Below are positions 1-9,681 of a stretch of DNA of 64,000 nt, piece after piece. The first letter of the stretch is position 1. Every line of letters starts with the position of its first letter. The stretch is taken from positions 2,976,001 through 3,040,000 of the forward strand of contig OZ240665.1 of NCBI GenBank assembly GCA_965198565.1, given 5' to 3'. A program made the position numbers and the translations under genes. A model generated the notes under the pieces. It searched no databases, was not told where the DNA came from, and saw only the letters and a program-made list of their open reading frames with translations. This stretch comes from LMUY01 sp965198565 (GTDB lineage: Bacteria > Pseudomonadota > Alphaproteobacteria > Acetobacterales > Acetobacteraceae).

Positions 1-2430
1 GCGGTCCGACGAGAACCAGGCCATGTTGGCGGTGTTCAGCACGGCCGAGCGCCACCAGGCCTCCGGGTCGAGCCACTTGGCGTCCACTTCCTCCTGGGCA
101 CGGTCATAGGCGGCGAAATCGGCGCAGGTGAAGAAGGCGTCGGCAAACTCCAGCCGGTCGGCCAAGGCGGTGTAGCGGGTGGGCTCCTCCGGGCTGAACA
201 CGCCGCTGCGCAACGCGTCGAGCACGGCGCGCAGGGCGGGGCAGGCGTCCACCGCGGCGGCCGCGTCGAGCCCGGCGGTCTGGCGGCGCGCCTCCACCTC
301 CTCGGCGGTCATGCCGAAGATGAACATGTTCTGGGCGCCGACGCGTTCGCGAATCTCGACGTTGGCGCCGTCCAGGGTGCCGATGGTGAGTGCGCCGTTC
401 AGCGCCAGCTTCATGTTGCCGGTGCCGCTGGCCTCCATGCCCGCGGTGCTGATCTGCTCGGAGAGGTCCGCGGCCGGGATCAGCATCTCGGCCAGGCTCA
501 CGTTGTAGTTCGGCATGAACACGACTTGCAGCAGGCCGCGCACCGTGGGGTCTTCGTTCACCACCTTGGCCACGTCATGCACCAGGCGGATGATCTGCTT
601 GGCCACGACGTAGGAGGGCGCGGCCTTGCCGGCGAAGAACTTCACCCGCGGGCGCCAATCCCGGGTCGGCTGCGCCCGGATGGCGTTGTATTGCGAGATC
701 GCGTGCAGGATGTTCATGAGCTGGCGCTTGTATTCGTGGATGCGCTTGATCTGCACGTCGAACAGCGCCTCCGGGTTGACCTCGATGCCGGTTTGCGCGG
801 CGGTCAGCCGGATCATGGCCTCCTTGCGCGGGCGGCGCTGGGCGCGGAAGGCCTCGCGGAAGGCGGCGTCCTCGGCGTAGGGGGCGAGGTCGGCCAGCGC
901 CGCCGGGTCGGAGAGTACGCGCTCGCCCACCGTCTCGACCAGCAGGCGGGTGAGGCCCGGGTTGGTCTGGTGCAGCCAGCGGCGGAAGGTGATGCCGTTG
1001 GTGCGGTTGACGATGCGGCCGCCGACCGCGGCGTCCAGGTCGCGGAAGGTGGTGCGGCGCATCAGGTCGGTGTGGAGCGCCGACACGCCGTTGACGGAGT
1101 GGCTGCCGAGGAAGGCGAGATGGCCCATGCGGACCCGGCGGCCGTTGCTCTCGTCGACCAGGCTGAGGGCGGCGAGCGAGCGGTCGTCGGCGCCGGCGGC
1201 GCGCTGGCTGTCGAGGTGGCGGGCGTTCAGCAGGTAGATGATCTGCATGTGGCGGGGCAGCATGCGCTCGAGCAGCAGCACCGGCCACATTTCGAGCGCT
1301 TCGGGCAGCAGCGTGTGGTTGGTGTAGCTGAAGCAGGCTTGGGTGATGGCCCAGGCCTCGTCCCAGTCGAAGCCGTAGTTGTCGAGCAGCAGCCGCATCA
1401 GCTCGGCGATGCCGATGGCCGGGTGGGTGTCGTTGAGCTGGATGGCGACCATGTCGGCCAGGTTGGCGAGGGTGCCGTGCTCCACCAGGTGGCGGCGGAG
1501 CATGTCCTGCAGGCTGGCGGAGGCGAAGAAATACTCCTGCCGCAGCCGTAGTTCCTGGCCGGCCTGGCTGTCGTCGCCGGGGTAGAGCACGCGGCTGATC
1601 GCCTCCGCGCGCACCCGGTCGGTCAGCGCGCCGACGTGGTCGCCGCGGTTGAACGCGTCCAGCGCCAGCGGGTCGGCGGCGCGGGCGGACCAGAGGCGCA
1701 GCGTGTTGGCGTGCTTGCCGCCGTAGCCGACGATGGGCGTATCGAACGCGACGGCGGAGAGGGTTTCGCCCGGCTGCCATTGGTAGGCGATGCGCCCGGC
1801 GTCGTTGCTGGCCTGCACGCTGCCGCCGAAGCCGATGCGGTAGGAGAGTTCGGGCCGCTGGAACTCCCACGGGTTGCCCGAGGTGAGCCAGTCCTCCGGG
1901 TGCTCCTTCTGCCAGCCGTCCACCACCACCTGGCGGAACAGCCCGTGGTCGTAGCGGATGCCGTAGCCGAAAGCGGGGATGCCGAGGGTGGCCATGCTCT
2001 CCATGAAGCAAGCGGCCAGGCGGCCCAGCCCGCCATTGCCCAGGGCTGCATCCGGCTCCATCGAGCGCACCTGGTCGAGGTCGATGCCTTCGATCTGCAG
2101 CGCGGTGCGGAGCGGCTCGATCAGGCCGAGATTGCCGGCCGCGTCGAACAACAGGCGGCCGATCAGGAACTCGAGCGACAGGTAGTGCACCCGCTTGGCC
2201 TTGTTGGTGCGGGCGAGCCGGGCGCTGGTGGTCCAGGTGTCGACCACGTGGTCCCGCACGGCGAGCGCGGTGGCGACGAACCAGTCGCGCGGGCTGGCGC
2301 GGTTGGGGGTCTTGCCGATCGAGTAGCGCAGCTTGGCGACGACCGCGGCGTGCAGCGCCTCGGGGCTGTTGGCGGTGATCGCCTCGGGCTGAGGCCCGAC
2401 GGGATGGTCCATGTGCTGCTCTCCGGCCAT
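1..2430 (-). CDS. glgP: glycogen/starch phosphorylase, 3' end beyond window
   Basis: Phosphorolysis of alpha-1,4-glucan to glucose-1-phosphate, PLP-dependent, cytosolic (family knowledge). 810 codons are visible and the frame runs off the left edge at WFSSDR, so only a short C-terminal tail is missing compared with the usual family length of 800-830. The family core is clear: an N-terminal region with RVHYLSLEFLIGR and NGGLGRLAACF, and the PLP-lysine motif EASGTGNMK with the lysine near residue 674. I chose the ATG at 2430 because GAGG lies about 8 nt upstream; an in-frame ATG at 2412 is the alternative. It is divergent from the Tim44-like gene. The glgC-glgA pair is about 55 kb away, so the glycogen genes are split in this genome. 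Confidence 0.95.
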   Translation of the reverse strand, partial: MAGEQHMDHPVGPQPEAITANSPEALHAAVVAKLRYSIGKTPNRASPRDWFVATALAVRDHVVDTWTTSARLARTNKAKRVHYLSLEFLIGRLLFDAAGNLGLIEPLRTALQIEGIDLDQVRSMEPDAALGNGGLGRLAACFMESMATLGIPAFGYGIRYDHGLFRQVVVDGWQKEHPEDWLTSGNPWEFQRPELSYRIGFGGSVQASNDAGRIAYQWQPGETLSAVAFDTPIVGYGGKHANTLRLWSARAADPLALDAFNRGDHVGALTDRVRAEAISRVLYPGDDSQAGQELRLRQEYFFASASLQDMLRRHLVEHGTLANLADMVAIQLNDTHPAIGIAELMRLLLDNYGFDWDEAWAITQACFSYTNHTLLPEALEMWPVLLLERMLPRHMQIIYLLNARHLDSQRAAGADDRSLAALSLVDESNGRRVRMGHLAFLGSHSVNGVSALHTDLMRRTTFRDLDAAVGGRIVNRTNGITFRRWLHQTNPGLTRLLVETVGERVLSDPAALADLAPYAEDAAFREAFRAQRRPRKEAMIRLTAAQTGIEVNPEALFDVQIKRIHEYKRQLMNILHAISQYNAIRAQPTRDWRPRVKFFAGKAAPSYVVAKQIIRLVHDVAKVVNEDPTVRGLLQVVFMPNYNVSLAEMLIPAADLSEQISTAGMEASGTGNMKLALNGALTIGTLDGANVEIRERVGAQNMFIFGMTAEEVEARRQTAGLDAAAAVDACPALRAVLDALRSGVFSPEEPTRYTALADRLEFADAFFTCADFAAYDRAQEEVDAKWLDPEAWWRSAVLNTANMAWFSSDR

Positions 2431-2635
2431 GCGAGCCTCGTTATGGCATAAAAGTAGCAGCGCAGTTAGGCTCGGATCACGCAATCGCGATCAATAACGC
2501 CGCCATCACGGCACGTCGGCTTTCGTTGCGGCCTGCTATCGTCTACGGCATTCTAGCACGGTGCCGTCGCGCAAACTGCCACTCCCTTGCGGTGTCCTGC
2601 CGCACTATATGCGACCGGTCGAGGAGCATAAGTCC

Positions 2636-3577
2636 ATGCGTTGCCATCGCCTTTGCCTTGCCGTCGTTGTGGCGGCCATCCTTGCCCTGGCGCCGGCCGC
2701 GAGCTGGGCGCGGCTGGGCGGCGGGTCGTCGTTCGGCAGCCGGGGCGGCATGACCTATTCCGCACCGCCCGCCACCAACGCGGCGCCGTTCTCGGCCGCG
2801 CCGATGCAGCGGAGCATGACGCCGTATTCGAGCCCGAGTTACGGCGCGCCGTCGCCGGGTGTGTCGGGGTTTGGCGGCGGTTATGGCGGCCGCAGCGCGT
2901 TCAGCTCGGGCCTGCTGGGCGGGCTGCTGGGCGCGGGCATCGGCGGGTTGCTGTTCGGGCATGGCCTGTTCGGCGGCATGCATGGCGGCGGCAGCTTCCT
3001 CGGTCTGCTGCTGCAATTGGCGCTGCTGTATTTCGTCGGCCGCTGGCTCTACCGCACGTTCTTCAGCGGCCAGGCGATGTTCGCCGGCGGCGTGCGCGGG
3101 GGTGGGGCGGGCTCGGGCGGCTTGCCCGGGGGCGCCGTGTTTGGCGGCCGGCAGGGTCGCGCCGGGCCGCCGCCGATCGCGATCCAGCCCGCCGACTACG
3201 ACGCATTCGAGGCGCTGCTGAAGGGGATGCAGGCGGCTTGGAGCGCGCAGGACCTTAATGCCTTGCGGTCGGTCGCCACGCCGGAGATGACCAGCTATTT
3301 CGGCGAGCAACTGGCCGAGCTGCGCAGCCGCGGCTGGCGCAACACGGTTTCGGACGTGCAGCTCATGAAGGGGGACTTGGCGCAGGCCTGGTCGGAAGGG
3401 CGGCGGGAATACGCGACCGTGGCGATGCAGTTCTCCATGGTGGACGTGACGCGCGACGGCGAGGGCCGCGTGGTGGATGGCAGCCCGACCGAGCGCCAAT
3501 TGGTGACCGAGCTGTGGACGTTCATGCGCAGCCCGGGCGGCCGGTGGCTGCTCTCGGCGATCCAGCAGGCGCGGTAG
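2636..3577 (+). CDS. secreted/membrane Tim44-like domain protein
   Basis: A 313-residue protein. A signal peptide spans residues 1-25 (hydrophobic AVVVAAILALAPAASWA). A Gly/Ser-rich linker follows, then a glycine-zipper-like and hydrophobic stretch around residues 80-145, and a C-terminal Tim44-like (Mba1/TIM44 fold) domain over roughly the last 130 residues, starting at IQPADYDAFEALLKGMQ. Bacterial members are usually membrane-associated and of unknown function, so no specific role is assigned. I chose the ATG at 2636, preceded by GAGGAG at 2621-2626, over an ATG at 2561, because it places the signal peptide at the N-terminus. A paired palindromic repeat with a T-tract follows the stop. Confidence 0.8.
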   Translation: MRCHRLCLAVVVAAILALAPAASWARLGGGSSFGSRGGMTYSAPPATNAAPFSAAPMQRSMTPYSSPSYGAPSPGVSGFGGGYGGRSAFSSGLLGGLLGAGIGGLLFGHGLFGGMHGGGSFLGLLLQLALLYFVGRWLYRTFFSGQAMFAGGVRGGGAGSGGLPGGAVFGGRQGRAGPPPIAIQPADYDAFEALLKGMQAAWSAQDLNALRSVATPEMTSYFGEQLAELRSRGWRNTVSDVQLMKGDLAQAWSEGRREYATVAMQFSMVDVTRDGEGRVVDGSPTERQLVTELWTFMRSPGGRWLLSAIQQAR

Positions 3578-3582
3578 GCGTC

Positions 3583-3687
3583 CTCTCCTTCTCCCTCTGG
3601 GAGAGGGTCGGGGTGAGGGGCCACGCAACGATTACGGCGTGGATCGGACCCTGCCCCCTCACCCAACCCTCTTCCAGAGGGAGAGGG
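3583..3687. repeat. REPIN-like inverted pair, copy a
   Basis: Two palindromic arms (CTCCCTCTGGGAGAGGG and CCCTCTTCCAGAGGGAGAGGG) face each other, each with a GGGGTGAGGG / CCCCTCACCC inner tail, around a unique centre of about 40 nt. They sit between the convergent Tim44-like and porin genes. The same family recurs at 12 other intergenic sites in the window. Confidence 0.9.
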
Positions 3688-3691
3688 TTTT
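3667..3691 (+). terminator. repeat-derived terminator after the Tim44-like gene
   Basis: The right arm of repeat copy a forms a 9-bp stem (one U-G pair) with an AGA loop, followed directly by TTTT on the + strand. This resembles a Rho-independent terminator about 90 nt after the Tim44-like stop codon. The T-tract is short, so efficiency is uncertain. Confidence 0.5.
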
Positions 3692-3728
3692 AGCGGGGGG
3701 CAGGAGCGGGATTCGCTCTCGGCAGGTG

Positions 3729-5498
3729 TTACTGGAACGGCAGGTAACGGACGCTGAACATGCCGATTTGTTCGTTGGCGGGCTCGTTGCCGCCGCCCCC
3801 CGCCGCGGTGACGCCGCTGAAGATCGCCCGGCGCGTGTAGGAATACTGCGCGCCCACCTCGGCCGTGCCGTAGTTGCCGCGGGCGAAGCGCCACCAGGTG
3901 CCGATCGTGCCCTGCGTGATGCCCGACGTGTTTGCGGTGCAGGTGGCCGTGCTCAGCTCCACGTCGCATCCGGCGTTGGAGTAGAGCGGGTTACCGTAGC
4001 CGTATGCCTTGCCGCCTTGGTCGAAGTATTTGGCGCCGATCTGTTCCGTGCCGACATAACCGTAGAGGTCGATGCTCGGGATCGGGTGCGCGGTGAGGCC
4101 GCCCAGCACCTGCACCTCGGGCAGCAGCACGGGGGCGCCGGACGGCCCGATCGTGGCGTCGGGCAACTGGCCGGAGCCATACCGGCCAATGCCATAGCCG
4201 GCGAGGCCCGAGAGCTGGAACTGCAGGTTGTTGCCGATGATCGGCAGGATGAAGCCCCCGCCCACGCCGCCGCCGACGCGCGCATTGGTGTGGCCGTTGC
4301 CCACCGCGCTCACCCGGTCGGAGGCGAAGGTGGCGAGGCCGTAAACCTCGTAGTGGCCGTAGCCCGGGTCCGCCGCCGCCTTCAGGATGACGTCGGGCGC
4401 GATGTCGTTGCTGTAGGACTGGCCGGGATCGAGCTGCGCGATGCCGGGGTTGTTGTCGTTGGCGGTCTCCCCGGCCGGCACGCCGGTGCCGTTGGAGCCG
4501 ACCGAGTAGGTGGTCTGCGGGCTCTCGAACGATAGGCCGAGCCAATACTTGTTGTCGGCGAAGCCCTCGGCGAAGCGCAACTGCGGCTGCCGCGCCCAGG
4601 TGAAGCCCGGCACGTATTGTGCGTCGATGGTGTAGGGCACGTTCTCGGCATGCGGGGTCAGGCCCGACTTGAACAGCGTCGCCAAGCTCCAGGACTGGCC
4701 GGCGAGGGCATGGAAGCCGAGCACGTCGTTGTCATAGGTGGCGTAGAACTGGCGCAGCCGCGGCGTGTAGCTGTTGCTCTCGTTGGTGTTGGCGGTGCCG
4801 GCGGCGCCGAGCAAGTCCGCCTCGATGTAGCCGGCGAGGTGCTGGCTCTGGTCGATGTCACCCTGCGTCAGCACCGAGAAGCGGCTCTGCTGCGAGGTGA
4901 GGCGGAATTCGCCCGATTGCCCGGCCTGCGATTGGCGCAGTGGGATGGCGTTGTAGTTCGAGCCGATGCTGGTGACCTCGTTGCGCGAGCGGTAGAGGCC
5001 TTCCAGCGCCGTGAAGCCGCCCAACTGGACGGTGACGTCGCCCACATGGAAGGTGCCGAGCGGCCCGGAACTGCCGGCGTTCTGCGCGCTGCCGGTGGCG
5101 TTGCGCCCGTTGGTCATGGTCGACGCCCAATCCGTCTTGGGCTGCATCTTCGTGATCTCCGGATTGGCCGGTCCGCCGCCGAGGCCGAGATCGTTGCCGC
5201 CGCCCTGGCCGGTGCCGGGCTTGAAGCCGCTGGGCGGGGGCAGGCTGGCGACGGTCGCCTGGGTCTGTTCGGCGGTGATGCGGGCCCGGTCGGCAGAGGC
5301 CTGCGCGGCTTTGATCTGGGCGTCCTTGGCCGCCATCTCGCGCTTGACGCGGGCGAGCTGGTCGTTCAGGGCGCGGATTTGCGCCTGGATGGATTCGAGC
5401 TGGCTGGCGGATTGCGCGAGGGCCGGCGCCGCCTGGAGCGCCAGTAGGGCTGCACCGCTGGCCAAAACGACCCGTAAACCCTTGCCGCTGCGCATCAT
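3729..5498 (-). CDS. outer-membrane porin with N-terminal coiled coil
   Basis: About 589 residues. A signal peptide (VVLASGAALLALQAAPALAQ) is followed by a predicted coiled coil, residues about 35-80 (SIQAQIRALNDQLARVKREMAAKDAQIKA region). A long Gly/Asn/Ser/aromatic-rich region follows, with alternating polar/apolar strands typical of a beta-barrel, ending in VRYLPFQ with a terminal aromatic-Gln rather than the classical terminal Phe. Such coiled-coil porins are common in Acetobacteraceae and are thought to mediate passive diffusion of solutes; the substrate is unknown. I chose the ATG at 5498 (GGGGG just upstream; ATG 5495 is also possible) over an in-frame GTG at 5513. Divergent from lysA across a region carrying a 22-bp tandem repeat. 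Confidence 0.8.
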   Translation of the reverse strand: MMRSGKGLRVVLASGAALLALQAAPALAQSASQLESIQAQIRALNDQLARVKREMAAKDAQIKAAQASADRARITAEQTQATVASLPPPSGFKPGTGQGGGNDLGLGGGPANPEITKMQPKTDWASTMTNGRNATGSAQNAGSSGPLGTFHVGDVTVQLGGFTALEGLYRSRNEVTSIGSNYNAIPLRQSQAGQSGEFRLTSQQSRFSVLTQGDIDQSQHLAGYIEADLLGAAGTANTNESNSYTPRLRQFYATYDNDVLGFHALAGQSWSLATLFKSGLTPHAENVPYTIDAQYVPGFTWARQPQLRFAEGFADNKYWLGLSFESPQTTYSVGSNGTGVPAGETANDNNPGIAQLDPGQSYSNDIAPDVILKAAADPGYGHYEVYGLATFASDRVSAVGNGHTNARVGGGVGGGFILPIIGNNLQFQLSGLAGYGIGRYGSGQLPDATIGPSGAPVLLPEVQVLGGLTAHPIPSIDLYGYVGTEQIGAKYFDQGGKAYGYGNPLYSNAGCDVELSTATCTANTSGITQGTIGTWWRFARGNYGTAEVGAQYSYTRRAIFSGVTAAGGGGNEPANEQIGMFSVRYLPFQ

Positions 5499-5573
5499 GC
5501 TGCCCCCGCTCACTCCGTCACGGGGCTATAGCCGCCACGTGCTTGCGCTGATGTCGCAGAGCGATGACAGCGG

Positions 5574-5617
5574 AATGACACCAGGCGAGCGTGGGAATGA
5601 CACAAGGCGAGCGTGGC
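5574..5617. repeat. 22-bp direct tandem repeat between porin and lysA
   Basis: Two adjacent 22-nt units (5574-5595 and 5596-5617, AATGACACCAGGCGAGCGTG type) differ at only two positions. They lie in the divergent promoter region about 75 nt upstream of the porin start and 70 nt upstream of lysA. The period is two helical turns, so they could be paired regulator sites, but no known operator is recognised. Confidence 0.6.
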
Positions 5618-5687
5618 CAAAACGCGACACTTTTTGCTACTCAGCACAGGCTAGCGCCTGCCCGGCGGGCGGCTCTATGGTCGACCG

Positions 5688-7022
5688 ATGCGCACCGCCA
5701 TTGCCGACTTGCTCGACCCCGATCCGGCCTGTGCCGAGCTACTCGCCCGCCGCCCGGCCTTGCGCCTGGATGCCATGGACGGGCTGTTGCTGGAGGAGGT
5801 GCCGCTAGCGGCGATCGCGGACGCGGTGGGCACGCCGGCTTGGGTGATCTCTGCCGGCACGTTGCGCGCCCGCCTGGCCAGCTTGCGCCGCGCGTTCGAC
5901 CCGGCGGGCGTGCATGTCCACTATGCGGTCAAGGCGAACGACCACCTGGCGGTGCTGCGGCTGATGGCGCAGGGCGGCGCCGGCGCGGACGTGGTGAGCG
6001 GCGGCGAGCTGCGGCGGGCGCTGCTGGCCGGCATGGCGCCGGGCCGGATCGTGTTCTCGGGCGTGGGCAAGAGCCTGGACGAACTCGCCCTGGCCGCCGC
6101 GACCGGGATCGCCCAGGTGAACGTGGAGAGCGCGGCCGAGCTGGACATGGTTGCCGCCGCCGCCCAGGCCGGCCCGACGGGACGCTCGGTGCGGGTGGCG
6201 CTGCGGGTGAACCCGGACGTGGATGCCGGCACCCACGCCAAGATCACCACGGGGCGGGCGGACAACAAGTTCGGCATCGCGCTGTCGGACGTGGTGCCGC
6301 TGTATGCCCGCGCGGCGAGCCTGCCCGGGGTCGAGCCGGTGGGCTTGGCGGTGCATATCGGCAGCCAGATCGGGGTGGCCGCGCCGTTCCGCGCCGCCTT
6401 CGCCCGCCTGGCCGAGCAGGTGAGGGCGCTGCGCGCCGCCGGGCACGTCGTCCGGGCGGTGGATTGCGGCGGCGGCTTGGGGATCAGCTACCGGGACGAA
6501 GCGGAGGGCGACCCGCGCGTGCTGGCCGGCGCGATGGCGCAGGCGTTCGGCGGGCTGGACCTGCAGTTGATGGTCGAGCCGGGACGCTGGCTGGCTGGGC
6601 CGGCCGGGCTGCTGCTGGCCAGCGTGGTGCTGGAGAAAAGCACCGGGGATCGCCGCTTCCTGGTGCTGGACGCGGCGATGAACGACCTGTTGCGCCCGGC
6701 CATGTATGACGCCTGGCACGGCATCGTCCCGCTGGCGGCCGCCGACGCCGTGGCACCGCACAGCCTGGCCGACGTAGTGGGGCCGGTTTGTGAAACCGGG
6801 GACACCTTCGCGCGACGACGCGCCCTGCCGCCGCTGCGCCCGCACGCGCGTGTAGCGATCCTGGATACGGGTGCGTATGGTTCAGTCATGAGTTCCACCT
6901 ACAATGCCCGGCCGCTGGCGTCCCAGGTCCTGGTGGATGGCGGACGCTGGGCCGTCATCCGTGCCCGCCAACCGGTCGAGGCCCTGTGGGCTGGCGAGAC
7001 CATTCCGGAGTGGCTCGCATGA
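5688..7022 (+). CDS. lysA: diaminopimelate decarboxylase
   Basis: Final step of lysine synthesis: PLP-dependent decarboxylation of meso-diaminopimelate to L-lysine, cytosolic. 444 residues, a normal family length. The alanine-racemase-type TIM barrel carries YAVKAN with PLP lysine K82, the HIGSQI and GGGLGI phosphate-binding segments, and EPGRWL. The C-terminal barrel carries the catalytic CETGD motif (Cys about 368) and AYGSVMSSTYN. The stop overlaps the start of the next gene (ATGA), so the two are probably co-translated; the lysA-TIGR02302 order is typical of alphaproteobacteria. Confidence 0.96.
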   Translation: MRTAIADLLDPDPACAELLARRPALRLDAMDGLLLEEVPLAAIADAVGTPAWVISAGTLRARLASLRRAFDPAGVHVHYAVKANDHLAVLRLMAQGGAGADVVSGGELRRALLAGMAPGRIVFSGVGKSLDELALAAATGIAQVNVESAAELDMVAAAAQAGPTGRSVRVALRVNPDVDAGTHAKITTGRADNKFGIALSDVVPLYARAASLPGVEPVGLAVHIGSQIGVAAPFRAAFARLAEQVRALRAAGHVVRAVDCGGGLGISYRDEAEGDPRVLAGAMAQAFGGLDLQLMVEPGRWLAGPAGLLLASVVLEKSTGDRRFLVLDAAMNDLLRPAMYDAWHGIVPLAAADAVAPHSLADVVGPVCETGDTFARRRALPPLRPHARVAILDTGAYGSVMSSTYNARPLASQVLVDGGRWAVIRARQPVEALWAGETIPEWLA

Positions 7023-9568
7023 GCGACGCGATGGAGCACCTGCAGGCGCGGCTGGCGCGCAGCCGGGCGCGCTCGCGGCAGGTGCTGTGGCTGGAGCGGG
7101 TGTGGCCCTCGCTGTGGCCGGCGCTGACCCTGGCCGGCGCCTGGCTGGTGGCGGCGCTGTTCGACCTGCCGGCGCTGCTGCCGACGGCGTGGCATCTGGG
7201 CGTGGAAGCGCTCGTGCTGGCGGGGGTGTTGGTGCTGCTGTGGCGGGGTTTGCACCCTTTGGCCCGGCCCACCGACGCGGAGGTGGACCGGCGGCTGGAG
7301 CGCGCCACCGGGCTGCGCCATCGCCCGCTGGTGGCCATCGCCGACAAGCCGGCCGCGACAGATTCAGCCAGCGCGTCGTTGTGGCAAGCCCATGTGGCGC
7401 GGGCGCGGGCGGACGTGGCGCGCCTGCGCGTGGGCTGGCCGCACCCGGGCCTTCCGCAGCGCGACGTGCGGGCGACGCGGGCGGCGATCGCGCTGCTGCT
7501 GGTGGCCGGCGTGGTGATCGCCGGTCCGGACACGCTGCCGCGGATTTGGCGCTCGCTGTGGCCCGGCTTGCCGCAAGGCCCGGTGACGCCGGCGCCGGAG
7601 CTGCAGGCCTGGCTCACTCCGCCGTCCTACACCGGCCAGCCGCCGGTATTCCTGCATGCCGACACGCCGGCGGTGGCGGTGCCCGCCGGGTCGCATCTGA
7701 CGGTGAGCCTCACCGGCGGCAGTGGGGCGCCGAGCCTGAGCTTCGCCGGGCAGACCACGGCGTTCGCGGCGCTCGATGCGCAAAGTTGGCAGGCCGAGCG
7801 CGACGTGGCGCAGAGCGGCACGCTGTCGGTGGTCCGCCACGGCCGGCCGCAGGGCACGTGGGAAGTGACGGCGATCCCGGATGCGCCGCCCACCGTCGCC
7901 TGGGCCGATCCGCCGGGGCCCGGGCGGGACCAACGCCGGCTGCAGACGCGGCTGCCCTGGACCGCCACGGACGACTACGGCGTGGTGTCGCTGCAGGCCG
8001 AGTTGCGGCTGCGCGACCGCCCTTCCGCCGAGCCGATCGTGATCAACATCCCCGTGCCCGGCGGCTCGGCGAAGTCGGCGCATGGCGTGGCCACGCAGGA
8101 GCTGATCGCCCATCCGTGGGCCGGGCTGCCGGTGGTGGCGACCCTGGTGGCGAAGGACGCGCCGGGGCAGCGCGCCACCAGCGCCGCCGCGGGGTTCATC
8201 CTGCCGGAGCGCACGTTCAAGAACGCGCTGGCCCGCGCGTTGATCGACATCCGCAAGCGGCTCAGCTTGCAGCCCGAGCAGCACGCCCAGGCCGGCTCCG
8301 ACCTCGCCGCGCTCGCCGACGAGCCGGATGCGTTCGACAACAACACCGGCATCTTCCTCACCCTGAGCAGCACCGCCAAGCTGCTCGACCGCAGCGGCGA
8401 GCCGGCCGACGTGGCGGACGCGCAAAGCCGGCTGTGGTCACTGGCGCTGCAGCTCGAGGACAACGCAGTGGCGCGCACCGCCCAGGCGGTGCAGGCGGCG
8501 CGCGACGCGCTGCAGCAGAGCGTGCAGAAGGGTGACAAGACCGACATCGAGAAGAAGGCCGAGGCGTTGCGGCGCGAGATCCAGCGTCATCTGCAGGCAC
8601 TTGCCGAGCAGGCCAAGCGCGACGGCACGCTGATGCCGTTCGACCCGTCGACGCGCACGCTGGGGCAGCAGGACTTCGACAAGCTCACCCAGGAGATGCA
8701 GGACGCGGCCCGCGCCGGCCGCATGGACGAGGCGCAGGACAAGCTGCAGCAGTTGCAGCGCATGCTGGACCAGCTCAAGCAGGCGGAGGCCAACCCGAGC
8801 GGCGACCGCAAGCAGGCCCGTCAGCAGCGCCAGCGCGGCCAGCAGCAGATGGGCGCGGCGGAGGACATGATCGCCCGCGAAGGCGCCATGAAGGAGCGCG
8901 CCGGGCAGCGCGCGCAGCCGCCGGCCAGCGCCGCGCCGCCGCCGGGCGCCCAGCCGCCGGACGCGGAGGCCAGCCGTGAGCAGGATGGCCGGCAGCAGCG
9001 GGCGTTGCGCCGGGCGCTCGGCCAGATGATGCAGAACTTCGGCGACCTGACGGGCAAGATCCCGGATCAGCTCAGCCAAGCCGATATCGCGATGGACCAG
9101 GCCAACCAGGCGCTGTCTGCCGGCCGCGACGCCGAGGCCGGGGGTGCCGACCAGCGCGCCATCGATGCGCTGAAGCAGGGCGAGCAGCAGATGAGCCAGC
9201 AGATGGCGAGTTCGCTGGGCATTTCGGTGCAGCCCGGAGAGGGCGAGGGCCAGGGCGGCGGACCCGGCGACCAGATGACCGAGGATGACGGCCAGGGCGA
9301 CGACAACGGCCAGTCGCGGGGCCGGGATGCCGACAATGGGCAGGACGGGCGGCCGGACGACGCGCAGGACGCGCAGCGCGACCCGCTCGGGCGGCCGACG
9401 CAGGACGGCACGTCGGGCCGCGCCGATGGCGGCGATGTGCATGTGCCGGACCAGATGGAAGCGGCGCGGACGCGGGACCTGCAAGCCGAGCTGCGCCGCC
9501 GCGAGGGCCAGCGGACCCGGCCGGAGAGCGAGCTGGAGTATATCAACCGGCTGCTGAAGCCATACTGA
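7019..9568 (+). CDS. TIGR02302 / DUF4175 family membrane protein
   Basis: 849 residues. Two N-terminal hydrophobic segments (about residues 35-75) and a third near 155-175 are followed by a large, presumably periplasmic, region. The second half is a Gln/Asp/Arg-rich, helix- and coiled-coil-prone stretch, followed by a low-complexity GEGQGGG/DDGQGDDNGQ segment and a conserved-looking tail ending SELEYINRLLKPY. This architecture matches the alphaproteobacterial TIGR02302 family, whose function is unknown. I chose the ATG at 7019 because it overlaps the lysA stop as ATGA and has GGAG at 7007-7010; an upstream in-frame start at 6986 would read through lysA. Confidence 0.85.
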   Translation: MSDAMEHLQARLARSRARSRQVLWLERVWPSLWPALTLAGAWLVAALFDLPALLPTAWHLGVEALVLAGVLVLLWRGLHPLARPTDAEVDRRLERATGLRHRPLVAIADKPAATDSASASLWQAHVARARADVARLRVGWPHPGLPQRDVRATRAAIALLLVAGVVIAGPDTLPRIWRSLWPGLPQGPVTPAPELQAWLTPPSYTGQPPVFLHADTPAVAVPAGSHLTVSLTGGSGAPSLSFAGQTTAFAALDAQSWQAERDVAQSGTLSVVRHGRPQGTWEVTAIPDAPPTVAWADPPGPGRDQRRLQTRLPWTATDDYGVVSLQAELRLRDRPSAEPIVINIPVPGGSAKSAHGVATQELIAHPWAGLPVVATLVAKDAPGQRATSAAAGFILPERTFKNALARALIDIRKRLSLQPEQHAQAGSDLAALADEPDAFDNNTGIFLTLSSTAKLLDRSGEPADVADAQSRLWSLALQLEDNAVARTAQAVQAARDALQQSVQKGDKTDIEKKAEALRREIQRHLQALAEQAKRDGTLMPFDPSTRTLGQQDFDKLTQEMQDAARAGRMDEAQDKLQQLQRMLDQLKQAEANPSGDRKQARQQRQRGQQQMGAAEDMIAREGAMKERAGQRAQPPASAAPPPGAQPPDAEASREQDGRQQRALRRALGQMMQNFGDLTGKIPDQLSQADIAMDQANQALSAGRDAEAGGADQRAIDALKQGEQQMSQQMASSLGISVQPGEGEGQGGGPGDQMTEDDGQGDDNGQSRGRDADNGQDGRPDDAQDAQRDPLGRPTQDGTSGRADGGDVHVPDQMEAARTRDLQAELRRREGQRTRPESELEYINRLLKPY

Positions 9569-9577
9569 GTATGGCGT

Positions 9578-9608
9578 CTCCCTCTCCCGTCCTTCACCGG
9601 AGAGGGAG
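9578..9608. repeat. REPIN-family single hairpin, copy b
   Basis: Arms CTCCCTCTCC and GGAGAGGGAG form a 10-bp perfect stem around an 11-nt loop just after the DUF4175 stop codon. It is a single arm without an inverted partner. Confidence 0.85.
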
Positions 9609-9681
9609 ATAGTCTTCAGTTGGAAGCTGCGTGCATCGGTATGACTTGATCCGCGCTTACGTCACGGGCGGCGCTGCGTGG

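Noticed and set aside
526..1551. 341-codon ORF on the + strand
   Set aside because: Antisense shadow of glgP; its translation is Val/Gly/Glu/Arg-rich low complexity typical of opposite-strand frames in GC-rich DNA.
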